From Theocolax elegans (lineage: Eukaryota; Arthropoda; Insecta; Hymenoptera; Cerocephalidae), in the NCBI GenBank assembly GCA_026168455.1, contig CM047425.1, positions 39,200,118 to 39,264,117 on the forward strand: a stretch of DNA of 64,000 nt, in the 5' to 3' direction. Shown piece by piece: positions 22,471 to 34,101 of this stretch. The notes under the pieces were generated by a model. The model searched no databases and had not been told where the DNA came from. It saw only the letters and a list, made by a program, of their open reading frames with translations. The stretch's first letter is position 1, and each line of letters starts with the position of its first letter. A program made the position numbers and the translations under genes.

Positions 22471-22562
22471 ATAATCGGTTTATTAAAAAACTTTAATTTT
22501 TCATAGATTTTAAAATATTTATTAATGATTTATATTTATAAAAATGCATGATCATATATAAA

Positions 22563-23950
22563 TTGCGACAAGGTACTTTGTACCTGGCAATGTGTTAAGT
22601 GAGCGAGTTTCAACCTAAACTATTCTACCTACCCTCACAATACTAAGCACATATTTTACCTACACTAAAACATACCTAAACGTATGCCAGCCATCCCATG
22701 AACCCAACACTAACCCCACTAGCTCACAAGCAGCACAGCAAGATGATGACAGGTATACGATGAACCTATCTCACATCATAGCTCTAGGAATGTACATCAA
22801 TGATCAGGAGAGGCATCTCATAAATCATACTGCCTCCATGAGATGTACCAAGAATCAGTAGAATTATCTAACAGCAAACCTTCAGCAACAACCAACAGCA
22901 ATATGGAACTCCCAGCAGACTGAATAACAGCATAGAATATTTCCCAACAGCTGTAATAATTAGTTAATTAGACGTTGTCTTAATTGGAAGGATACAAGGA
23001 AGCATGTAGCTGTATAATCGTAGTGGTAGTTACATGTAAGGAAAGGATTGGCAGGTGGGGTTATGGTAATGTTATGATTAGATATTCTAATACAATAAAT
23101 ACTCCCTCAGGAGTTAGATATTACCTTCAGAAGCAGCATGTAATCCTCCCATCAATTGTACAATCCCGATACTCTGCAGCAGCTGGCCCGAAGCGTAACA
23201 GCTGCTCGAGCGCCGTGAGAGCGGTAGAGAGCGAAGATCCGATATCGGCCGTCCCGTAAACCTGTAACAAAGAGGAACTAATTAGCCGATAAGCAAGATA
23301 ATATGTAACGATGTAAAATTGTTACCTCGAGCACAGCATCACCAGAAACAGCGTTCACCTCGCATCAAGCAGCAGCCACCACGGGGAGTTGTCCTCGTCA
23401 TATACGTCGTATACGTTGCACAGCCGAGAGCACTCACTGTATGATGCGCGCAGACGACGGCGGCCGACGGAAGACTCGATGCTAGAAGCTGCGCGCGCAC
23501 GTCGGGCCCGACCAGGGAAGCAGCGAACGAGCCGACGTTCGAAAGAGCTCTTCGGTACGCCATCATGACAACATTGACAACATTAGCTTGCGTGTGTATG
23601 GGTGAGGAAAGCAGCATTTCGAGCGGCAACCCAGATGACGGTCTCCATACTGACAAGATTGGTGCACGCCTTCGCAGCTGGTGAACTGCATTCATTACGT
23701 ATTTCGTAAGTGTGCGTCCCATATCTCACCTTCTTAACTTTTCCCGCGCAGCAAACCGCCGCAGCTCGTGCGCAGCCGAGCATTCGTATTATAAATTCGC
23801 CGCGATTATATACGGCCGGCGCCCAAACCCCTTTATCTATTATTATAATAAATTATTACTATTTTTATCGATCGTTTATTTCGCCGTTGTCACCACGCTC
23901 TAATCGCGAGCGTGACCGCTACAAAGCGTATATTGTAAACAATTTTGCAT
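22563..23950 (+). mobile_element. Diverged relative of the Gypsy LTR
   Basis: It begins TGCGACAAGGTACTTTGTACC, resembling the intact LTR start (TGTGACAAGGCAAGTGTGCC). Near 23275 it carries a GATTAGCCGATAA-like phrase also found in the LTR (ATTAGCCGATAAGCAAG here), at a corresponding distance. The right end is uncertain and I find no target duplication. No internal region is attached, so it is best read as an old solo LTR of a sister family. Confidence 0.55.
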
Positions 23951-23967
23951 GAATAGTCATATCTCGA

Positions 23968-24100
23968 CTGAGCTTGTTAGGAACTAGCAGACGACGGTTC
24001 CCTCTAGAAGGTGCGTGCACAGTTCGACTCGACGATCACATGCACCTCCTACACTCGGCAAACGGACTACGATTTCAAGCTGCACTTCTATTACGTTATG
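23968..24100 (+). repeat. Dispersed repeat, right copy (GAGCTTGTTAG..)
   Basis: Direct copy of 22337-22470 with about 15% differences by eye, followed by sequence resembling 54600-54840. Confidence 0.7.
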
Positions 24101-24546
24101 ATATTACCATGTATTATATAGTGCCAGTTATTCTACTGTATCATAATAAATATAAATTTTGTTATTAATATATTTATATGATAAGTAAAACATATTTGCA
24201 ATTGTATTCAACGGCCTCCATAGAAGTAGGTTTTCTTGTTGGTCACCAATAACTGTTTTGCTCAGTGCTTAATTTTATAGTGGTCAAAACATTGAATTAA
24301 ATATACTAATTAGTTAATATAATTGTGGACATTGTGGGGAAATAAATAGTTTATTAATATTAGAAGATATTGAAAATTCTAACAATTGAAACTTCATTTT
24401 AAACTATACAAAGTATATATGGGTTAAAACGATGGCAATGAAAATTAATCATTAGTAATAATCTATTATAAATCCAAATTTACAATTAAATTGCAATGCA
24501 AATCAAAGTGTAAATTGAAAAGTACAATACCGACTGACATTTCGTT
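24101..24546 (+). repeat. Dispersed repeat related to 54.6-55.4 kb
   Basis: AATAACTGTTTTG, TTTATAGTGGTCAAAACATT and AATTAGTTAATATAATT follow the same order as the repeat at 54840-55000 and its inverted copies. No gene is present. Confidence 0.6.
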
Positions 24547-24810
24547 ACCATAAAGTAGAGCTCTCGATTTCACGTGTACACGGGTATACGTACCACGCGT
24601 GTATTATACAATGACGTACACAAACCCGTGTACGGTGTATTTGCGTGAATTACACGGGTACACGGACTACACGTGAATTAATTCACATTTTTTTTACATA
24701 CTTCAAGAAAATATAATATTTTTGTCATCAGGCCGTAAAATGCTACCTTCTCTACCTAGGTCATGAAATGAATTTACTATAAAATAAAAATGAACATGAG
24801 AATGAGAATT

Positions 24811-24811
<1 letters not shown>

Positions 24812-24850
<39 letters not shown>
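24812..24850. repeat. (GA)n microsatellite
   Basis: About 39 bp of uninterrupted GA, followed by purine-rich GAGAGGAGAGGGAAGGGAGAG sequence. Confidence 0.9.
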
Positions 24851-24852
<2 letters not shown>

Positions 24853-24953
24853 GGAATGAGAGGAGAGGGAAGGGAGAGACAGAGAAAGGAGGAGAGGGTC
24901 GAGGTTTGTTACAAAAACATAATGTATTGTCTTTCAAGCAATATATATATATA

Positions 24954-26341
24954 CTAGGGGGGCTTCGCCCCCCTGCGCGCTTCGCGCGCCAACCCCCTAT
25001 TTTTAATTTCGAAAAAGGTTTTTCGTAATTAATTTATTTAAAATAATGTTTTAAATTGTATTATTTTTTCACTACCATGGACACCTTAAAAATTAAACAG
25101 ATTCACACAACACCTTGGAGGTATTGCTATAGTTATTATTATTTATAAATAAAAGTTTACCAAAATTTAGTGTAATGAAATCAGAATAAAAATAATAAAA
25201 AAAAATAAAGACATATTAAATGTTAACTGTAAATTTTAAACTATATGAATTCTTATAAAGCTTAAATTTATATTTTAATAATTATAAATGTTAATGAAAA
25301 ATTAACTTACCAAAAATAGTAAAGTACATATACTTACTAAATTGTAGTATTTTAGTTAACAACTTATTAAAATTTTGGATTATTTTAAACCGTTATAAAT
25401 AGAAATTCACCTTCTAAAATTAATTTATTTAATGACGAACGATCATCGCCAAAAGTTCTATGTCATTAATATTTTGTACTTTAAAAGTAATAAAACTTTC
25501 TTCTTAATTAAATTAATTTTTGTATTATTTTTAAAGAATTATTTATAAAATTTTAGCGCTATATAAATAAAAACCTGTTTCTTCCATTTCTCCCGTGATT
25601 CGTAATTTGCACTCTCTTTCAAAATTTGCGTTTTAATCCATAATTATATCCAATTTATTTTTACTATGCAGAGCCCAAATATTTATTTTGATTATTATAA
25701 ACAAATTCATTTCTTAAATATCCTTCTATTTTTAATAAATACATACTTGTTTATTTAAAATATTGTTTTATATAAATATAAATTATATACACACTTACAT
25801 ATCCATACAATTTTGAAATATTAATTTAAAAAATATTTAAATTAAATGCTCCTAAATTAATAGTTTTTGAAAATCTATTCAAATGTAATTCGTATTTTAT
25901 ATTGCCACTGTTAAAATTTGAATTTTCTTTTGCCTATACTGTTTATAATAGAATTATCTTAAAAATGCAATAATTAATATATTTAATTTTTAACCCATTG
26001 TGTATATCATATGGATATTTGGAAAAGTGTATGTTATACTTGATTAATATTTATTTAATCTTCAAACAATTTTGCATCTGTATTTAAAGCATTACATTGC
26101 ATTTTAGATCCGTTATTATTATTGGGTGTACGTTTAAAAATTTTATGAGTTTTATCAAGAATGAGTAGACAAATACACATTCTTTCAAGTTATGTTCACA
26201 ACTTTTTTTTGCGCACGGAAAAAATACGTATATTATGTATTCTTGAAAAAACAATTTTAAAATATGTATATATTATATAAATATTACGCCGCACGCACAC
26301 ACACCCACATACATACATACATATACATATATACATATATA
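24954..26341 (-). mobile_element. Helitron-like sequence with CTAG 3' end
   Basis: On the minus strand the sequence ends in two adjacent hairpins, GCGCGC-GAA-GCGCGC (24989-24975) and AGGGGGGC-GAA-GCCCCCCT (24974-24956), closing with CTAG at 24957-24954 followed by T. A hairpin plus CTRR inserted between A and T is the Helitron 3' signature. The hairpin touches CTAG here instead of lying about ten bases upstream. The AT-rich body (about 25290-26240) is repeated at 27065-27770 and partly in the 27771 and 31553 blocks. No Rep/helicase is present, so the element is nonautonomous. The 5' TC end was not found. Confidence 0.5.
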
Positions 26342-26342
26342 T

Positions 26343-27057
26343 GGTCTATTTCACGTTAAGTGGTACGATGCTAATTATGTGTAGAATTTATCCTTCTGGG
26401 TTAGAATTTCTAATCTTAAGGTCAATGTTACATAAACTACATGTCAATATTCAACTTAAAAAAGTGTAAGTTCGCCGCAATTGATTTTTTTATCCAAAAG
26501 TCTAAAAGAAAGCTTGGAGCAATACCTTTCAAATAGTCTGTAGCTTTTTATGGCCTTCAATTCTGTAAAAAGTTATGATAATTTAAAGAAAGACAAAAAA
26601 TTCACAAAAATTAACATGGTATTTCCCATTTAAATTTTTAAAAAAATTTGGTGTTTGTGTGTTCAAAAAATGTGATCTTTTGAGCGGTGTTAGATCAAAA
26701 TCGATTGTGGCGTGGTCGCCTTTTTTTGATATTCAATATTTCCGGGCGTTCTATCTCTTCGAGATTTTAAAATTAGGAATTGTAACCCAACTAGATAAGT
26801 TCTAAAGATTATTTTGAACAAAAGTTGTTTATAATGTATTTTTAAAAAAATCAATAGATTTTGAGATAAATAGCTTTGAAAATAATAATTTCTCTAAAAA
26901 ATTGTAAAATTTCTATTTTTCATGGTGGAATAACTCTTAGGCAAATTATTTTTAACACTTCAAATTTTTTTTCTATCTTCTGGAAGATATTTCCAGTCTG
27001 TTCACAAAATTTGGAGTGATTTCAAATTTTCATCGTACCACTGATGTGAAATAGCCC
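26343..27057. mobile_element. 715-bp GGGCTATTTC-family element, copy 2
   Basis: The left end GGTCTATTTCACGTTAAGTG and right end (…CACTGATGTGAAATAGCCC) are inverted. The interior holds the 7722-type block and a block (TGATCTTTTGAGCGGTG, GTGGCGTGGTCGCC, TTCCGGGCGTTCTATCT) shared with 57543-57640. It is about twice the length of the 353-bp copy and may be nearer the ancestral form. It interrupts the Helitron-like repeat. Confidence 0.75.
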
Positions 27058-27060
27058 ATA

Positions 27061-27770
27061 TATATGGTAATGAACAATTAACTTACCAAAAATAGTAAAG
27101 TGCATATACTTAATTGTAGTATTTAGTAAAAACCTATTAAAATTTTAGATTATTTGAAACGGATTTAATAGAACTTTACCTCCTAAAATTAATTTATTTA
27201 AGTCATCGCCAAGAGTTCTACATGTCATTAACGGAGTGCCATAGTCAATATTTATCCTCCCTACCTTATCGGCATACGTGATTATTAGTAATAAATTTGT
27301 AAATAAAATAGTATGTGAAAAAATAAGAGAAGAGGCGCCTTCGTTTATTAATAAAATGTAACTGTGTGCTGAATTTCAGATTAAAATTATATTGCGTTTT
27401 TGAGAAAAGTCTTACCAAAAATGTGAACCTAACCTCAATGAGGTGAAAAGATTTGATATTTTTGAAATTAAATACTACTAAAATAATAATTTTCGAAAAA
27501 TTTTTGAAATGTAATTCGTATTTTATATTACCTCTGTTAAAATTTGAATTTTCTTTTGCCATTACTGTTTATAATAGAATTATCTTAAAAATGCAATAAT
27601 TAATGTATTAATTTTTAATTTATCGTATATTTCACATATAGCTATTTGAAAAAGTGTATGTTATACTTGATTAATATTTATTTTATCTTCGTAAAATTGT
27701 GCATATTTTTAAAAACATTACATTAAATTTTAGGTCCATTTTTATTTTATGAGTTTTATCAGGAATAAGT
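27061..27770. repeat. Second copy of the Helitron-like body
   Basis: AATTAACTTACCAAAAATAG, AACCTATTAAAATTTT, GTAATTCGTATTTTATATT and GTTATACTTGATTAATATTT run in the same order as 25290-26060, with indels. No hairpin end is present. Confidence 0.7.
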
Positions 27771-28922
27771 AAACTAATACACATTCTTTCAAGTTATATT
27801 CACAACTTTTTTTTGCGCACGGAAAAAATACATATATTATCTATTCTTGAAAAAACAAATAACACGTACACACACATACGCACACACACACTTCTGGGTT
27901 ACAATTTCTAATTTCATTGTAAATGTTATTGTAACGGTATTTTGCAATTATTAATATATAAATTAATAAAATTAATAAGCCGTTAAAAACAATAGTCTCT
28001 ATGCGATCGGCCGCTCAGTAATAATACAAAAACCAAACGTATATGCGGAGGCGGCGGTATTCTTTTATCTAGCGAAACGCGAAAGGAAAGGTGAATAATT
28101 TGAAATAAGCAAAGAATCACAATTTGAATAAAATAAATAAAGAAATATATTCTTAAATTACTTCGCTATATAAACACGTGCCGTTGCACGCGAGTACGCA
28201 GGTCGGGAAATACGTTAAATAAATAAAGAGAGAAAGAGAGAGAGAGACTACAGAACTGACACTTACAGTGTGTAGTTCGCAATAGAAGATCGACTCCAGT
28301 AGATGAAATCTGCGTTGTCGCTTTTCTCTCCTCTCTGCTGGGAACACTGGGTTGCGTAAACGCTAACAAAATGCAAAGTTCGAACAACACACTAAAATTC
28401 GTCTTTAAACAGCACCAGAATCAAACAACTCTCAAAATCTCTACGAGGCGAAATCAATCACGGCCGAGCTAAGTCTAATTATTCGTGTACTAGCAAGTCT
28501 CGATTCTCTCTCTCTCTCCCTACTCTTTTCCCTTAACGAAGGTCCGCGATAATCGCCGAAAATCGTCGAACGCCGACCCTGTAACAGCTGTATATGATTA
28601 GTACATAGGCTAGACAGAGAGAGAGAATATAACGAAGAAATATGATATTATTCTAATATCACATTAAATTCGTTATATTATATAAAATACATGCCAATAT
28701 TCAACTTAAAAAAAGTGTAAATGCGCTTACAATTGAGTTTTTATCCAAAAGTTTGAAAGAAAGCTTGGAGCAATACCTTTCAAAGAGTCTGTAGCATTTT
28801 TATCGCCTTCAGCTTCTGTAAAAAGTTATGAATTATTGCTTATAAATGGCAATAAAATTAATGTATTTAATTTTAACCATTCTATAGATCACATATGGAA
28901 TTTGGAACGTGTTATGTTTCAC
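27771..28922 (+). repeat. 1.15-kb block A, left copy
   Basis: Starts AAACTAATACACATTCTTTC and is repeated at 31553-32694, 3,782 bp downstream, with near identity over most of its length. The last 200 bp of this copy differ from the right copy by many one-base insertions. The block contains an LTR-like insert (27930-28586) that splits a GGGCTATTTC-family fragment, and an imperfect ~24-bp hairpin (about 28632-28680). It leads into CA-rich DNA and then the satellite array. Confidence 0.85.
27930..28586 (+). mobile_element. LTR-like insert, TGTAACGG...TGTAACA (left)
   Basis: It begins TGTAACGGTATTTTGC and ends GACCCTGTAACA, with TG..CA termini. Flanking phrases (CTTCTGGGTTACAATTTCTA before, ATACATGCCAATATTCAACT after) are adjacent in other family members, so something was inserted here. 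No clean target duplication is seen, and about 90 bp of hairpin-forming sequence follows the presumed end. Solo LTR is the best guess. Confidence 0.4.
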
Positions 28923-29046
28923 ACACAAAACACTCCACAAGCACACTCACGTACCACATGTACAACGCACACGCACTCACACACCGCACGCACACATCAT
29001 CAACACAACACACACACCACCACAACCACATACCACCACACATATA
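28915..29046 (+). repeat. Degenerate CA-rich simple repeat (left)
   Basis: ACACAC and CACACA runs interrupted by other bases. The matching position in the right block (32690-32812) has long pure (CA)n, so this copy has degenerated or been mis-assembled. Confidence 0.7.
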
Positions 29047-31552
29047 TATTGATATAAAACATATATATATGTTGAATTCTGAATTCTTAGACACGGCGGC
29101 GGCGGCGGCGAAATATTTATATATTATAGAGAGATATATAACATATAAATATGACATATATATAACATATATATATATGTTGAATTCTGAATTCTTAGAC
29201 ACGGCGGCGGCGGCGGCGAAATATTTATATATTATAGAGAGATATATAACATATAAATATGACATATATATAACATATGTATATAAAACATATATATATG
29301 TTGAATTCTGAATTCTTAGACACGGCGGCGGCGGCGGCGAAATATTTATATATTATAGAGAGATATATAACATATAAATATGACATATATATAACATATA
29401 TATATATGTTGAATTCTGAATTCTTAGACACGGCGGCGGCGGCGGCGAAATATTTATATATTATAGAGAGATATATAACATATAAATATGACATATATAT
29501 AACATATGTATATAAAACATATATATATATGACATATATATAACATATATATATATGTTGAATTCTGAATTCTTAGACACGGCGGCGGCGGCGGCGAAAT
29601 ATTTATATATTATAGAGAGATATATAACATATAAATATGACATATATATAACATATGTATATAAAACATATATATATGTTGAATTCTGAATTCTTAGACA
29701 CGGCGGCGGCGGCGGCGAAATATTTATATATTATAGAGAGATATATAACATATAAATATGACATATATATATAACATATGTATATAAAACATATATATAT
29801 ATGACATATATATAACATATGTATATAAAACATATATATATGTTGAATTCTGAATTCTTAGACACGGCGGCGGCGGCGGCGAAATATTTATATATTATAG
29901 AGAGATATATAACATATAAATATGACATATATATAACATATGTATATAAAACATATATATATATGTTGAATTCTGAATTCTTAGACACGGCGGCGGCGGC
30001 GGCGAAATATTTATATATTATAGAGAGATATATAACATATAAATATGACATATATATAACATATATATATATGTTGAATTCTGAATTCTTAGACACGGCG
30101 GCGGCGGCGGCGAAATATTTATATATTATAGAGAGATATATAACATATAAATATGACATATATATAACATATGTATATAAAACATATATATATATGACAT
30201 ATATATAACATATATATATATGTTGAATTCTGAATTCTTAGACACGGCGGCGGCGGCGGCGAAATATTTATATATTATAGAGAGATATATAACATATAAA
30301 TATGACATATATATAACATATGTATATAAAACATATATATATATGACATATATATATAACATATGTATATAAAACATATATATATGTTGAATTCTGAATT
30401 CTTAGACACGGCGGCGGCGGCGGCGAAATATTTATATATTATAGAGAGATATATAACATATAAATATGACATATATATAACATATGTATATAAAACATAT
30501 ATATATATGACATATATATATAACATATATATATATGTTGAATTCTGAATTCTTAGACACGGCGGCGGCGGCGGCGGCGGCGGCGAAATATTTATATATT
30601 ATAGAGAGATATATAACATATAAATATGACATATATATAACATATATGACATATATATAACATATGTATATAAAACATATATATATATGACATATATATA
30701 ACATATGTATATAAAACATATATATATGTTGAATTCTGAATTCTTAGACACGGCGGCGGCGGCGGCGGCGGCGAAATATTTATATATTATAGAGAGATAT
30801 ATAACATATAAATATGACATATATATAACATATATGACATATATATAACATATGTATATAAAACATATATATATGTTGAATTCTGAATTCTTAGACACGG
30901 CGGCGGCGGCGGCGAAATATTTATATATTATAGAGAGATATATAACATATAAATATGACATATATATAACATATATATATATGTTGAATTCTGAATTCTT
31001 AGACACGGCGGCGGCGGCGGCGAAATATTTATATATTATAGAGAGATATATAACATATAAATATGACATATATATAACATATGTATATAAAACATATATA
31101 TATATGACATATATATAACATATATATATATGACATATATATAACATATATATATATGACATATATATATAACATATGTATATAAAACATATATATATAT
31201 GACATATATATAACATATGTATATAAAACATATATATATGTTGAATTCTGAATTCTTAGACACGGCGGCGGCGGCGGCGAAATATTTATATATTATAGAG
31301 AGATATATAACATATAAATATGACATATATATATAACATATATATATATGACATATATATAACATATGTATATAAAACATATATATATATGACATATATA
31401 TAACATATATATATATGACATATATATAACATATGTATATAAAACATATATATATATGACATATATATATAACATATGTATATAAAACATATATATATAT
31501 GACATATATATATAACATATATATATATGACATATATATAACATATGTATAT
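29047..31552 (+). repeat. GGC-bearing satellite array, 16 units
   Basis: Each unit has a conserved core: GTTGAATTCTGAATTCTTAG, ACAC, a (GGC)n run, then GAAATATTTATATATTATAG and AGAGATATATAACATATAAA. Cores start at 29071, 29179, 29300, 29408, 29557, 29678, 29842, 29965, 30073, 30222, 30386, 30537, 30728, 30875, 30983 and 31240. Between cores lie variable numbers of GACATATATATAACATATGT-type AT modules, so units range from about 107 to over 250 bp. The GGC run varies from 5 to about 8 repeats. Open frames here follow repeat geometry and are not genes. Confidence 0.95.
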
Positions 31553-32694
31553 AAACTAATACACATTCTTTCAAGTTATATTCACAACTTTTTTTTGCGC
31601 ACGGAAAAAATACATATATTATCTATTCTTGAAAAAACACATAACACGTACACACACATACGCACACACACACTTCTGGGTTACAATTTCTTAAATTTCA
31701 TTGTAAATGTTATTGTAACGGTATTTTGCAATTATTAATATATAAATTAATAAAATTAATAAGCCGTTTAAAACAATAGTCTCTATGCGATCGGCCGCTC
31801 AGTAATAATACAAAAAACGTATATGCGGAGGCGGCGGTATTCTTTATCTAGCGAAACGCGAAAGGAAAGGTGAATAATTTGAAATAAGCAAAGAATCACA
31901 ATTTGAATAAAATAAATAAAGAAATATATTCTTAAATTACTTCGCTATATAAACACGTGCCGTTGCACGCGAGTACGCAGGTCGGGAAATACGTTAAATA
32001 AATAAAGAGAGAAAGAGAGAGAGAGACTACAGAACTGACACTTACAGTGTGTAGTTCGCAATAGAAGATCGACTCCAGTAGATGAAATCTGCGTTGTCGC
32101 TTTTCTCTCCTCTCTGCTGGGAACACTGGGTTGCGTAAACGCTAACAAAATGCAAAGTTCGAACAACACACTAAAATTCGTCTTTAAACAGCACCAGAAT
32201 CAAACAACTCTCAAAATCTCTACGAGGCGAAATCAATCACGGCCGAGCTAAGTCTAATTATTCGTGTACTAGCAAGTCTCGATTCTCTCTCTCTCTCCCT
32301 ACTCTTTTCCCTTAACGAAGGTCCGCGATAATCGCCGAAAATCGTCGAACGCCGACCTGTAACAGCTGTATAATGATTAGTACATAGGCTAGACAGAGAG
32401 AGAGAATATAACGAAGAAATATGATATTATTCTAATATCACATTAAATTCGTTATATTATATAAAATACATGCCAATATTCAACTTAAAAAAAGTGTAAA
32501 TGCGCTACAATTGATTTTTTATCCAAAAGTTTGAAAGAAAGCTTGGAGCAATACCTTTCAAATAGTCTGTAGCATTTTTATCGCCTTCAGTTCTGTAAAA
32601 AGTTATGAATTATCTTATAAATGCAATAATTAATGTATTTAATTTTTAACCCATTCTATATATCACATATGGATATTTGGAAAAGTGTATGTTC
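31553..32694 (+). repeat. 1.15-kb block A, right copy
   Basis: Near-identical copy of 27771-28922, starting at the same AAACTAATAC boundary. The left edge fuses directly to the satellite's TGTATAT module. This shows that the block plus array was duplicated as one unit. Confidence 0.85.
31714..32364 (+). mobile_element. LTR-like insert, TGTAACGG...TGTAACA (right)
   Basis: Same insert as 27930-28586 with a few small deletions. Because both copies sit at the same point in the duplicated block, there was one insertion before the duplication. Confidence 0.4.
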
Positions 32695-32812
32695 ACACAC
32701 ACACACACTCACACACACACTCACGTACGCACATGTACACGCACACGCAAGCACACACACGCACGCACACACACAAACACACACACACACACACATACAC
32801 ACACACACATAT
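32690..32812 (+). repeat. (CA)n microsatellite
   Basis: Long CACACA runs with ACGCACG interruptions, leading directly into the second satellite array. Confidence 0.85.
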
Positions 32813-33219
32813 ATATATGCCATATATATATAACATATGTATATAAAACATATATATATATGTTGAATTCTGAATTCTTAGACACGGCGGCGGCGGCGGC
32901 GGCGGCGAAATATTTATATATTATAGAGAGATATATAACATATAAATATGACATATATATATAACATATATATGACATATATATATAACATATATATATA
33001 TATGACATATATATATAACATATATATATATGACATATATATATATAAAACATATATATATATGTTGAATTCTGAATTCTTAGACACGGCTGCGGCGGCG
33101 GCGAAATATTTATATATTATAGAGAGAAGAGATATATATGTTTTATATATATATATGTCATATATATGTTATATATATATGTCATATATATATGTTATAT
33201 ATAACATATATATGACATA
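32813..33219 (+). repeat. Second satellite array, 2 units plus inversion
   Basis: Cores start at 32862 and 33064. From about 33128 the AT modules appear in reverse order (ATATGTTTTATATA, then ATATGTCATATA), giving a palindromic stretch up to the mariner insertion at 33220. Confidence 0.9.
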
Positions 33220-33221
33220 TA

Positions 33222-33720
33222 CAGGGTGTCCCAAAAGTATGGACACACCTGAATATCTCGGAAAATAAGAGTGCTAGGAAAAAAACTTTCAATATAAATG
33301 CTTTAGGAAATCAAACGATGCATCTGATGGTGACCTTCAATTTGACCTTAAGCTTGACCTTCAAGGTTATTTGAAGGTCAAAGAGATTTTTTTAAATGGG
33401 AACCCCTATTTTTGACACCGGATTCAGAAAGAGCGAAAAATTTTACGTCCAAAGCGATGGTTTTCAATTTGTTAGAATGACCTTCAAAAGGTAAAATGAA
33501 GGTAAAATATTGAAAAATCGTAAACAAGCTATTTTCTTTGAACTTTTTCGGATTTGTGGGCGAATAATTGTCAGAGTAGATTTTGGGATTAACAACCTTG
33601 AGTATCTCGACCTTGGAGTTAATTTTCAAGGTCATTCAAAGGTCAAAGTAAATTTTCTATGGACAGCCTTATTTCTGACACCGGACTCAAAGTGAGCGGA
33701 AAACGTAATACCAGAAATGA
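33222..33720 (+). repeat. Mariner left terminal inverted repeat
   Basis: About 499 bp, mirrored at 36197-36694 with few mismatches. It contains seven TGACCTT/AAGGTCA heptamers by my count (three clustered at about 33330-33360). Confidence 0.93.
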
Positions 33721-33957
33721 TATTTTACAGTTTTTCGTTGTGAACATGAGAAAGTTAATTGAAGGTTAAATTTCATAAACACTTAGAAACTATTGTCGTA
33801 AATTTACTAACCTTACTTTTAGCGCTACCCAGAAACAACGACGTGGACGTAGTAAGTTCTGTTTCCTTTGGGGTGCTTGATTAACGTGAGTCCCCTTGCC
33901 TCTCACGATGGGGAGCTTGCTTAACGTGAGTCTCCTTGCCTCTCACGATTGACGTGA

Positions 33958-34070
33958 TGTCTAGCCGGTGAAGGCAAGACAGGCTGATGTCCGGCCGGTG
34001 AAGGCAAGACAGGCTGGTGTCCGGCCGTTAAAGGCAAGACAGGCTGGTGTCTGGCCTGTGAAGGCAAGAT
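33958..34070 (+). repeat. 30-bp subterminal minisatellite
   Basis: About 3.8 units of GTGAAGGCAAGACAGGCTG with GTCCGGCC. One inverted unit is found in the right arm (35811-35852). Confidence 0.9.
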
Positions 34071-34101
34071 GAAAATTCTTTCAGAAATCGTCAGTTACCA
34101 T

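Noticed and set aside
29047..31552. CRISPR-like array
   Set aside because: The spacers are themselves repeats, units vary in length, and the setting is eukaryotic transposon DNA.
28895..31566. Several 60-210-codon open frames rich in Tyr/Ile with AAAAA runs
   Set aside because: They follow the satellite period on both strands; the Ala run is the (GGC)n tract. No start context or independent conservation.
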